The notes beneath the pieces are model-generated. The model did not search any database. It was not told the DNA's origin and saw only the letters and a list, made by a program, of their open reading frames with translations. DNA of 8,684 bases, from NCBI GenBank assembly GCA_900319255.1, contig ONNU01000095.1, forward strand, positions 1-8,684, in the 5' to 3' direction. Both the position numbers and the translations under genes were made by a program. Position 1 is the stretch's first letter; every line of letters starts with the position of its first letter. Shown one piece after another: positions 1-6,158 of this stretch. Source of the stretch: an uncultured Eubacteriales bacterium. GTDB lineage: Bacteria > Bacillota > Clostridia > Oscillospirales > Acutalibacteraceae.

Positions 1-2786
1 AAAACCCCATGGCATTTCCCACGATGGAGTTTTATCTGAAAAGCGAGGATGAAATGCGCACGCTGTTCCCGGAGCATCCGGAAGCCATCGAAAACACAGC
101 TCTTATTGCAGAGCGCTGTAATGTGGAGATCGAATTCGGAAAAACAAAGCTTCCGGTTTTTAAACTTCCCGATGGAGAGACAGATCACCTTGAATATTTC
201 CGCAGGCTGTGCTATAAGGGGCTGAAAAAGCATTACGGAGAACAGCCTGACAAAGAGATAACCGACCGCCTTGAATACGAGATAGGGATAATCACACGGA
301 TGGGATTTATTGATTACTTCCTGATCGTAAATGATTATGTATCCTTTGCAAGGAACAACGGTATCCCGGTAGGCGCAGGAAGAGGCTCGGGAGCCGGAAG
401 TCTTGCAGCATATTGTATCGGCATCACTCAGATAGACCCGATCAGATATGATCTTCTTTTCGAGCGTTTTCTCAATCCTGAAAGAGTAAGTATGCCCGAT
501 TTTGATATTGACTTCTGCGCTGACCGCAGGCAGGAGGTCGTGGATTATGTCATCAGAAGATACGGCGCAGATCATGCGGCACAGATAGTGACCTTCGGCA
601 CTCTTGCAGCCCGCGCAGCAATAAAGGACGTAGGCAGGGCGCTTGATATCCCGTATTCAGTCTGTGACAGGACAGCAAAGCTTATCCCCGCAGGCGCAAA
701 GACAACACTCATGGAATCCCTTGCATCCTCAGAGGATCTGAAAAAGCTTTATGATAACGACCCGCAGGTGCATAATCTCATAGATACAGCCATGAAGCTT
801 GAAGGAATGCCGAGAAATACCTCAACTCATGCAGCCGGCGTAGTAATAACCGACAAGCCCATTTCAGAATATGTCCCCCTTGCCAAAAACGATTCCACAG
901 TCGTCACACAGTTCATAATGACCGAGCTTGAAGAGCTTGGTCTGCTGAAAATGGACATTCTGAGCCTGCGCAACCTGACTATACTTGATTATGCCCAGAA
1001 AATGATACGCGAAAAGGTTCCGGATTTTGATGTCAACAGTATTCCTGAAAATGATAAGGCTGTATTTGAAATGTATTCAAGAGCCGACACAGAGGGCGTT
1101 TTCCAGTTTGAATCAAAGGGAATGAAAAACGTCCTTGTAAGGCTTCATCCGGAGAGCATTGAAGATATAATCGCAGTTTTATCGCTGTATCGTCCGGGAC
1201 CGATGAATTCCATATCGAGATATATCGAAAACCGTCATCATCCCGAAAAGATCACATATAAGCATCCCCTGCTGAAGCCGATACTTGACGTCACCTATGG
1301 CTGCATCATTTATCAGGAACAGGTAATGCAGATCTTCCGCAGTCTGGCAGGCTATTCTCTCGGCGGGGCGGATCTTGTGCGCAGAGCGATGGCAAAAAAG
1401 CAAAAGAAAAAGATGGATGCGGAAAAAGAAAAGTTCATCCACGGGCAACTTGATGAAAACGGAAATGTCATTATTGACGGCTGCATCAGACGGGGAATAG
1501 ATGAACAGACTGCGCTTGATATCTACTCGGAAATGGAAAGCTTTGCATCATATGCTTTTAACAGAGCCCACGCAGCCGCCTACGCATATATTTCCTATCA
1601 GACCGCCTATGTAAAATACTATTACCCGAAGGAATACCTGTGCGCCCTCATGTCAGGAGCATTAGGCGACAGCGGAAAGATATCCATGTATCTTGAGGAA
1701 TGTACAAGGCATGGGATAATCGTTCTGCCTCCCAGCGTAAACGAAAGCAGCCCGGGCTTTTCTGTAACAAACGACAGTATACGCTTCGGACTAAAAGCAA
1801 TAAAAAACATCGGCTATGGTCTTATCAGCGCGATCGAAAAAAACAGAGAGAACGGCGCATATACAAGCTTTTATGATTTTTGCAGCCGTGTATACGGAAG
1901 AGAGCTGAATAAAAGAGCGCTTGAAAATCTAATCAAAAGCGGTTCACTTGACGGTCTTGGCGCAAACAGACGGCAGATGCTGATGATATCCGATAAGGTG
2001 CTGAATACCATAGCCGACAAAAAGCAGAATAATCTTGAGGGACAGATGGATTTCTTTTCCGATGATTTCGGAGGAGACGCTGTTTCGATAGATCTTCCGC
2101 CGGCGGCCGAATTCAGCCAGAAGGAGCTTCTTGAAATGGAGCGCGATACAACAGGCATCTATTTCAGCGGTCATCCTCTTTCGCAGTTTGATAATATTTC
2201 AGCGGCGATAAATTCAGATAAGCTGAACGAAATAATAACCGACCCCGATGCCTATCCTGACGGCAAAAAGACAGATATCATCTGCATGATTACAAAGATC
2301 AGCTCAAAGGTAACGAAGAAAAATACGAGAATGGCTTTTGTCGGCATAGAGGATAAATACGGTTCGCTGGAAATGATAGTATTCCCGAGACAGTTTGACG
2401 AATACGGCGGCTTGCTGACCAGCGGAAGGATAATAAGAGTAAAGGGAACGGTTTCCCGCAGAGATGATGAGCCGTGCAAGATCATCTGTGATGCGATTCT
2501 GCCTGCTTCTGAAGCAGTGCCGGCGCAGGATAACCGCAAAAAAAGCGCAGGCCAAAAAACACCGCGAGGCTTATATCTGAGGCTGAAAAACGATTCATGC
2601 ACAGAATATATCCGCGCGATGCAGATAATAGATATTTTTGACGGTCCCGATCATCTGTTCATCAAGTTTACCGACACCGGAAAAATCGTCAGAGATCCCG
2701 ATTCAAAAAGAGTAGACGCAAATCCGGTGATGATAAGAGAGCTTTGCAAAAGAATCGGCGCGGAGAATGTAGTTTTTGTCGAATAA
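1..2786 (+). CDS. dnaE: DNA polymerase III alpha subunit, 3' part (5'-truncated by window edge)
   Basis: Catalytic subunit of a C-family replicative DNA polymerase. The frame is open to the left edge, and the first Met at position 9 is internal: it starts where family members already have ~240 residues including the PHP domain, so the true start is upstream. Numbering from that Met, the palm motif PDFDIDF lies at 163-169, with two of its Asp as catalytic residues. The third catalytic Asp is probably D316 in LLKMDILSLRNLT. Other family landmarks are GAGRGSGAGS (122-131), RNTSTHAAGVV (269-279) and YRPGPMN (394-400). A helix-hairpin-helix region follows near 597-630. QMDFF (679-683) fits the pentapeptide beta-clamp binding motif. 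An OB-fold (about 755-830) and a C-terminal domain ending at 925 complete the protein. The 3' end looks intact. Firmicutes usually also carry PolC, with DnaE extending primers, but PolC is not visible here. Confidence 0.97.
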   Translation, partial: NPMAFPTMEFYLKSEDEMRTLFPEHPEAIENTALIAERCNVEIEFGKTKLPVFKLPDGETDHLEYFRRLCYKGLKKHYGEQPDKEITDRLEYEIGIITRMGFIDYFLIVNDYVSFARNNGIPVGAGRGSGAGSLAAYCIGITQIDPIRYDLLFERFLNPERVSMPDFDIDFCADRRQEVVDYVIRRYGADHAAQIVTFGTLAARAAIKDVGRALDIPYSVCDRTAKLIPAGAKTTLMESLASSEDLKKLYDNDPQVHNLIDTAMKLEGMPRNTSTHAAGVVITDKPISEYVPLAKNDSTVVTQFIMTELEELGLLKMDILSLRNLTILDYAQKMIREKVPDFDVNSIPENDKAVFEMYSRADTEGVFQFESKGMKNVLVRLHPESIEDIIAVLSLYRPGPMNSISRYIENRHHPEKITYKHPLLKPILDVTYGCIIYQEQVMQIFRSLAGYSLGGADLVRRAMAKKQKKKMDAEKEKFIHGQLDENGNVIIDGCIRRGIDEQTALDIYSEMESFASYAFNRAHAAAYAYISYQTAYVKYYYPKEYLCALMSGALGDSGKISMYLEECTRHGIIVLPPSVNESSPGFSVTNDSIRFGLKAIKNIGYGLISAIEKNRENGAYTSFYDFCSRVYGRELNKRALENLIKSGSLDGLGANRRQMLMISDKVLNTIADKKQNNLEGQMDFFSDDFGGDAVSIDLPPAAEFSQKELLEMERDTTGIYFSGHPLSQFDNISAAINSDKLNEIITDPDAYPDGKKTDIICMITKISSKVTKKNTRMAFVGIEDKYGSLEMIVFPRQFDEYGGLLTSGRIIRVKGTVSRRDDEPCKIICDAILPASEAVPAQDNRKKSAGQKTPRGLYLRLKNDSCTEYIRAMQIIDIFDGPDHLFIKFTDTGKIVRDPDSKRVDANPVMIRELCKRIGAENVVFVE

Positions 2787-3031
2787 CACATCAATGATGC
2801 ATTTTTTTGTGACTATCAGCGGGATCTTTATATATCGGAAAGGGATATCAGATCAATAACTCGCTTTTTTAGTTCGTGAATACTATTCTGGGATTGTTCG
2901 TTGTAGCTGGCTGAGAATTATTTCCCCCTTACCACCCAACTATAACACGCGAGAGCGAAAGCAGCGCTTTGTCAGACCTGCCCGCGATTTTGACACCGGC
3001 GGCACTCCGGCGCTATTTTTTAAAAAATATC
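2787..3031. other. Intergenic stretch without a gene; possible degenerate or dispersed repeat
   Basis: No credible gene on either strand. Just after the dnaE stop, a weak 4-bp hairpin (CATC 2789-2792 with GATG 2796-2799) precedes seven T (2802-2808). It may be a poor terminator. From about 2920 the sequence changes character: runs of C and A/C, then GC-rich segments with small hairpins (AAAGC 2958-2962 with GCTTT 2966-2970; CCGG 2996-2999 with CCGG 3007-3010), ending in a T/A tract at 3016-3027. On the minus strand, 3012 down to 2932 is 27 open codons (…AGVKIAGRSDKALLSLSR…) bounded by stops with no start codon, so it is not a gene as it stands. The mixed composition would suit a remnant or a dispersed intergenic repeat, which only a genome-wide search can show. 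Confidence 0.35.
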
Positions 3032-3060
3032 TTGATTATTCTGTTAAAATTGTATATAAT
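3032..3060 (+). promoter_or_regulatory. Sigma-A promoter for the corA leader transcript
   Basis: TTGATT (3032-3037) and TATAAT (3055-3060) are separated by exactly 17 bases, with A/T-rich sequence upstream. The -10 is a perfect consensus and the -35 matches at 4 of 6 positions. Transcription would start near 3067, giving an untranslated leader of about 168 bases before corA, long enough for the leader ORF and hairpins described below. Confidence 0.75.
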
Positions 3061-3105
3061 TTATATTATGAAAAAATTTGTATTCAATTTCGGAGGTGGT
3101 AATGC

Positions 3106-3189
3106 ATGAGTCCAGACCCTTATGGTAATCAATGTCATGAATCAACGGGAAAAGCATATGTGCATTGCCTGCCGGTTTCTGACCGGTAA
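3106..3189 (+). CDS. 27-codon leader ORF upstream of corA; putative Mg2+-sensing leader peptide
   Basis: An ATG nine bases after a strong ribosome binding site (GGAGG, 3092-3096, within GGAGGTGG) opens a 27-residue frame. It begins MSPDPYGNQC, ends HCLPVSDR, and stops with TAA at 3187-3189, 45 bases before corA. It has no membrane segment. The start MSPDP resembles MEPDP at the start of the enterobacterial MgtL leader peptide. That Asp/Pro-rich N terminus is known to destabilise translating ribosomes when Mg2+ is low, switching on the Mg2+ transporter gene mgtA. Here too the downstream gene is a Mg2+ transporter. The second half of the ORF is the 5' arm of a long hairpin, as expected for translation-controlled attenuation. 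A second ATG at 3102 in another frame shares the same binding site but gives only eight codons. Reading it as a sensor is inference; that it is translated is likely from the binding site. Confidence 0.6.
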   Translation: MSPDPYGNQCHESTGKAYVHCLPVSDR

Positions 3190-3216
3190 TATCCGGCTGT
3201 GCTTTAATGCTTTTCT
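3148..3216 (+). promoter_or_regulatory. Long leader hairpin between leader ORF and corA, candidate attenuator
   Basis: Bases 3148-3157 pair with 3207-3216 (10 bp with one G·U). After an internal loop, 3162-3165 pair with 3199-3202 and 3167-3169 with 3195-3197. The tip holds CCGGT/ACCGG (3172-3176 with 3182-3186). CCGG occurs three times (3172, 3183, 3193), so two tip hairpins are mutually exclusive. The leader ORF runs through the whole 5' arm and stops within the tip, so a translating ribosome would break the structure. No T-run follows, so it is not a classical terminator. No match to M-box, fluoride, Mn2+ (yybP-ykoY) or other riboswitch signatures was recognised. Confidence 0.5.
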
Positions 3217-3235
3217 GCGGAAAGGAAGAGCGCAG
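3215..3235 (+). promoter_or_regulatory. Small stem presenting the corA ribosome binding site
   Basis: CTGCG (3215-3219) is complementary to CGCAG (3231-3235), a 5-bp stem that includes the first base of the corA GTG start codon. The 11-base loop contains the binding site AAGGAAG (3222-3228), six bases before the start. Bases 3215-3216 are also the closing pairs of the long hairpin 3148-3216, so the two structures compete at that junction. The stem is short, and its effect on translation is inference. Confidence 0.35.
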
Positions 3236-4164
3236 TGGTAAATTTTTATAAGACAGTAAACGGAAGGATCGAAGAGATCAAGGAATATGAGGAAGGCTGC
3301 TGGGTAAACTGCATAGCCCCTGATGAAGACGAGGTTGATTACCTTCTTGATTTTTTTGATATTCCGCCCGAGCTTCTCAGAAGCGCACTTGATGAAGAGG
3401 AATCTGCTCATATCGACAGCGAGGATGATACGACCCTTATCATCATAGACGTACCGGTTGTTGAAAAGGTCTCCGGAAGCATAACCTACTCAACTATGCC
3501 TATCGGTATTATGATAACCAGCAGGAATGTCATAACCGTATCCCTCAAGGAAAGTACTATACTTACCGAATTTTCCGAGGGTGTTGTAAGAAATGTAATG
3601 ACCAATTACAAGACACATTTTGTTCTGCACATTATGCTGAGAATGGCGACTAAATATCTGCAGTACCTCAAGCAGATAGATAAGATCAGCAACAGGATCG
3701 AGCGCAGTCTCCGTAAAAGCGCAAAGAACAAGGAACTGAATCAGCTGCTTGACGTAGAGAAATCCCTTGTGTATTTTTCATCCTCGCTGAAATCGGATGA
3801 GATCACGCTTGAACGCATCATGCGCGGCAGATATATCAAGCTTTACGAAGAGGATCAGGATCTTCTTGAAGACGTGCTTATCGAGATAAAGCAGGCTGTT
3901 GATATGACTGCGACATATCTGAATATTCTCAACGGAACCATGGATGTATTTGCATCTATCATTTCAAATAACCTGAATGTTATCATGAAGATCCAGGCTT
4001 CGCTTACGCTTCTGGTATCTGTGCCTACGGTAATATCAGGTATTTACGGCATGAATATTATCGGAGGACTGCCGTTTGACAAGCTGTGGTGGTTCCCGCT
4101 TGCGATATCAGCGGTTCTGATGATAATAGTATATATCTTCCTGAAAAAGAAGGATATGTTCTGA
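3235..4164 (+). CDS. corA: CorA-family divalent cation (Mg2+) channel
   Basis: Inner-membrane channel that admits Mg2+ (also Co2+ or Ni2+ in some relatives). It works as a homopentamer gated by cytoplasmic Mg2+ binding. The 309-residue protein has the family layout: an N-terminal alpha/beta cytoplasmic domain (about 1-125, with EEGCWVNCIAPDEDEVDYL near 19-37), long stalk helices (about 125-250), then two C-terminal membrane segments (about 252-271 and 284-303). The signature YGMN is at 271-274 at the end of the first segment, followed by the short external loop IIGGLPFDKLW and a positively charged tail (KKKDMF). Length is normal. The start is a GTG at 3235, supported by AAGGAAG six bases upstream and by alignment of the N-terminal FYKTVNG pattern with relatives. 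Substrate Mg2+ versus another divalent ion cannot be decided from sequence. The leader upstream suggests Mg2+-linked control. Confidence 0.95.
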   Translation: MVNFYKTVNGRIEEIKEYEEGCWVNCIAPDEDEVDYLLDFFDIPPELLRSALDEEESAHIDSEDDTTLIIIDVPVVEKVSGSITYSTMPIGIMITSRNVITVSLKESTILTEFSEGVVRNVMTNYKTHFVLHIMLRMATKYLQYLKQIDKISNRIERSLRKSAKNKELNQLLDVEKSLVYFSSSLKSDEITLERIMRGRYIKLYEEDQDLLEDVLIEIKQAVDMTATYLNILNGTMDVFASIISNNLNVIMKIQASLTLLVSVPTVISGIYGMNIIGGLPFDKLWWFPLAISAVLMIIVYIFLKKKDMF

Positions 4165-4187
4165 AAAATACCAATAATGTTTCAGCA

Positions 4188-4213
4188 AAAGCCTTTCCTC
4201 CCGGGAAGGCTTT
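4188..4213 (+). terminator. Terminator-like hairpin after corA
   Basis: An 11-bp stem (AAAGCCTTTCC with GGGAAGGCTTT, one G·T pair) closes on a 4-base loop TCCC (4199-4202), 23 bases after the corA stop. The 3' side ends in TTTAT rather than a long T-run, so termination is probably incomplete. The ribosome binding site of the next gene starts only 7 bases later, so the hairpin could also modulate read-through into the nucleoside phosphorylase gene. No separate promoter for that gene is evident in the gap. Confidence 0.6.
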
Positions 4214-4237
4214 ATGTAATAGAGGGGGTAATCAAAT

Positions 4238-5002
4238 ATGAATGAAGAAAGATTGTTTCACATAGCAATAAAGCACAGCGAGGGCGCAGAATATGCGATC
4301 CTTCCCGGCGACCCCGGCAGAGTCAGCAGGATCGCAGCATATCTTGATGATCCTGAGCCTTTGGCAAATAACAGGGAATTTCTTACATACGCAGGCACGC
4401 TCTGCGGAAAAAGAGTTCTCGTTACCTCCACGGGTATAGGAGGACCCTCCGCTGCAATTGCGCTTGAAGAGCTTTCCATAGCCGGAGTAAAGACAATAAT
4501 ACGAACAGGGACCTGCGGCGGAATGCAGAAAAACGTGATCCCCGGAGAGCTTATCATTCCCACAGCTGCTATCAGAATGGAGGGTACATCAAAGGAATAT
4601 GCTCCCATAGAATTTCCCGCAGCTGCTGATTTCAAGGTGGTATGCGCTCTTGTAAAAGCAGCCGAAAAGCTTGGCTGGCCGTATCATACGGGTGTGATCC
4701 AGAGCAAGGATTCCTTTTACGGTCAGCATTCTCCCGAAAGTATGCCGACAGCTGATATGCTGAAATATAAATGGGATGCCTGGAAACGCCTGGGGGTGCT
4801 TGCATCGGAAATGGAAACTGCGGCATTGTTCACAGTAGCGGCAGTACGAGGGATAAGCGCAGGCTGTATACTCCATCCCTTATGGAATCAGGAAAGAAAA
4901 GCGGCAGGACTTGCCGATCCCGAGAATTTTGACCTTGATATTGCAATAAAAACGGCTGTTGAAGCCCTGAGGATGATTATTTGTGACAGTGATAAAAAAT
5001 AA
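4238..5002 (+). CDS. udp: Uridine phosphorylase-like nucleoside phosphorylase
   Basis: Cytoplasmic enzyme of nucleoside salvage that splits a nucleoside with phosphate into free base and (deoxy)ribose-1-phosphate. The 254 residues span the whole family (E. coli Udp is 253). Visible motifs are the phosphate-binding GDPGR (24-28), NREF (45-48), STGIGGPS (64-71), RTGTCGG (89-95), SKDSFYGQ (156-163) and the ribose-binding SEMET (190-194). In E. coli Udp the uracil-contacting residues are Gln166 and Arg168 in a QER segment. Here the equivalent is Q163-H-S165, so Gln is kept but Arg is replaced by Ser, and pyrimidine preference is less certain. A purine or other substrate is possible. The ATG at 4238 follows AGAGGGGG (4221-4228) at good spacing. 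The gene overlaps miaA by 20 bases, so the two are probably co-transcribed. Confidence 0.9.
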   Translation: MNEERLFHIAIKHSEGAEYAILPGDPGRVSRIAAYLDDPEPLANNREFLTYAGTLCGKRVLVTSTGIGGPSAAIALEELSIAGVKTIIRTGTCGGMQKNVIPGELIIPTAAIRMEGTSKEYAPIEFPAAADFKVVCALVKAAEKLGWPYHTGVIQSKDSFYGQHSPESMPTADMLKYKWDAWKRLGVLASEMETAALFTVAAVRGISAGCILHPLWNQERKAAGLADPENFDLDIAIKTAVEALRMIICDSDKK

Positions 5003-5915
5003 GCTTCTTGCGGTTGTCGGACCTACCGCATCCGGAAAGACAGCTCTTTCGATAGAGCTTGCAAAAAAGCATAACGGCGAGATCATATCCGCAGATTCAA
5101 TGCAGATCTATAAAGGTATGTCCATAGCAACAGCAAAGCCGGATAAAACGGAAATGCAGGGGATACCTCATCATATAATGGATTTTCTTGAACCGGAGGA
5201 GACATTTTCCGTTTCGGAATATGTAAAAGCCGCAAACAGAGCCGCAGAGGATATCACAGCCAGAGGAAAGCTGCCGATACTCTGCGGAGGCACCGGTCTG
5301 TATGTCAGATCATTTCTTGATAACGTGCAGTTTTCGCAGGAGGAAAATGATCCTCAGCTGAGAAAAGAGCTAAGCGAAAGATATAAAAACGAAGGCGGGG
5401 AAAAGCTGATCGAAGAGATCGCTTCATTTGATCCTGAGACAGCCTCAAAGCTTCTTCCCTCAAACAGCAAGCGGATAATCCGCGCCATAGAGATATACAC
5501 CCTGACAGGCATCACAATGTCAGAATCTGTGCGCCGTTCAAAGTCTGTTCCGTTTCCCTATGATAAGCTTGTAATAGGCATAACATTTTCAGACAGACAG
5601 GTTTTGTACAGCAGGATAAACAGGCGGGTCGATATAATGCTTGAAAACGGTCTTCTTGAAGAAGCAAAGGAATTTTATAAAAGAAATAACAGCATTACCG
5701 CATCGGCAGCAATAGGGTATAAGGAGCTGCTGCCGTATCTTGAGGGAAGATGTTCCCTTGAGGAAGCAGTGGAAAAGCTTAAAATGGAGACCAGGCGCTA
5801 TGCAAAAAGACAGCTCACATGGTTCAGAAGAGATGAATATATCCATTGGATAGAAGCTGACAAAACTGATGATATTGTCAATGAAGCAGAAAAGCTCATC
5901 AGCGCAGAATGGTGA
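4983..5915 (+). CDS. miaA: tRNA dimethylallyltransferase (tRNA A37 prenylation)
   Basis: Transfers a dimethylallyl group from DMAPP to N6 of A37 in tRNAs that read codons starting with U, stabilising codon pairing. MiaB normally methylthiolates the product. The 310-residue length is typical. Motifs in order are the P-loop GPTASGKT (13-20), SADSMQIYKGM (36-46), GIPHH (60-64), GGTGLY (102-107), the swinging-domain region (about 113-205), RRVDIML (214-220), IGYKEL (244-249) and TRRYAKRQLTWFRR (270-283). The start is a GTG at 4983 inside the end of the upstream gene, with AGGA (4970-4973) nine bases before it. A second GTG at 4989 would remove only two residues but sits too far from that site. 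Overlap with the phosphorylase gene indicates translational coupling. The common mutL–miaA–hfq context is absent. Confidence 0.97.
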   Translation: MTVIKNKLLAVVGPTASGKTALSIELAKKHNGEIISADSMQIYKGMSIATAKPDKTEMQGIPHHIMDFLEPEETFSVSEYVKAANRAAEDITARGKLPILCGGTGLYVRSFLDNVQFSQEENDPQLRKELSERYKNEGGEKLIEEIASFDPETASKLLPSNSKRIIRAIEIYTLTGITMSESVRRSKSVPFPYDKLVIGITFSDRQVLYSRINRRVDIMLENGLLEEAKEFYKRNNSITASAAIGYKELLPYLEGRCSLEEAVEKLKMETRRYAKRQLTWFRRDEYIHWIEADKTDDIVNEAEKLISAEW

Positions 5916-6052
5916 CAGTGATTTATGGAATAACGGATATTAGTATTAGTAAATCAGCACGCGTTTTTGTTAAGAGTATTTAGTTTTAATTTGTGCTTTT
6001 TCAATAATTCTGTATTTTCATAGTGTTATGAAATAATAATTCCATTTTCTTG

Positions 6053-6081
6053 TTTACAAAACACCTGATTAGTGGTAAAAT
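6053..6081 (+). promoter_or_regulatory. Sigma-A promoter for the hlyD-like–yggS–sepF genes
   Basis: TTTACA (6053-6058) and TAAAAT (6076-6081) are 17 bases apart, each matching consensus at five of six positions. They lie in the 242-base gap after miaA, which is A/T-rich throughout its left part (5916-6050). Transcription would start near 6088, leaving about 70 untranslated bases. No convincing terminator for miaA is visible in the gap. Confidence 0.65.
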
Positions 6082-6117
6082 AACAATGTATAGTTATGTA
6101 AAAAAGGAATAGTTAAA

Positions 6118-6138
6118 GGCATTGAATGTATCAATGCC
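6118..6138 (+). promoter_or_regulatory. Perfect 8-bp hairpin in the 5' leader of the hlyD-like gene
   Basis: GGCATTGA (6118-6125) pairs perfectly with TCAATGCC (6131-6138) around the loop ATGTA. It is not followed by T residues, so it is not a terminator. It ends eight bases before the GGGGG ribosome binding site (6147-6151). The loop contains an ATG (6126) that opens a 10-codon frame whose stop overlaps the start of the next gene. It could stabilise the mRNA or tune initiation. Confidence 0.5.
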
Positions 6139-6158
6139 GGTATAACGGGGGACTCTGA
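6126..6158 (+). CDS. Possible 10-codon upstream ORF overlapping the hlyD-like start
   Basis: ATG at 6126 opens MYQCRYNGGL and stops with TGA at 6156-6158, overlapping the downstream ATG as TGATG. AAAGG (6115-6119) six bases upstream is a possible binding site but lies partly in the hairpin stem. The frame contains the ribosome binding site of the downstream gene. Such a stop–start overlap would allow re-initiation, but a frame this short can arise by chance. Confidence 0.25.
   Translation: MYQCRYNGGL

Noticed and set aside
1179..1448. Minus-strand open frames within dnaE (also 1622-1810, 1871-2158, 1944-2174, 2252-2602, 2304-2555)
   Set aside because: They lie antisense to a well conserved coding region, overlap each other, lack binding sites and show no recognisable protein motifs.
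3067..3234. Known riboswitch (M-box, yybP-ykoY, fluoride, cobalamin) upstream of corA
   Set aside because: None of the conserved core sequences of these classes was found. The ORF with a strong binding site plus hairpin suits a leader-peptide mechanism better.
3142..3411. Minus-strand frame across the corA leader and start
   Set aside because: Antisense to the conserved corA N terminus with no supporting start signal. Its hydrophobic, Phe/Ile/Leu-rich look comes from the complement of acidic/Lys-rich codons.
4076..4110. Promoter for udp from TTGAC-like sequence in corA
   Set aside because: No -10 hexamer at suitable spacing.
4258..4876. Minus-strand frames inside the nucleoside phosphorylase gene
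   Set aside because: Shadows of a conserved gene; mutually overlapping and without motifs.
4983..5922. 11-base direct repeat GTGACAGTGAT at the start (4983) and end (5912) of miaA, with a related ATTTGTGACAGT at 7971
   Set aside because: A few 11-12-base repeats are expected by chance in a window this size, and there is no other sign that miaA was inserted. Its overlap with the upstream gene argues against insertion.
5950..6000. Terminator for miaA from AGCAC … GTGCT followed by T residues
   Set aside because: Only five base pairs around a loop of about 37 bases; not stable enough to call.
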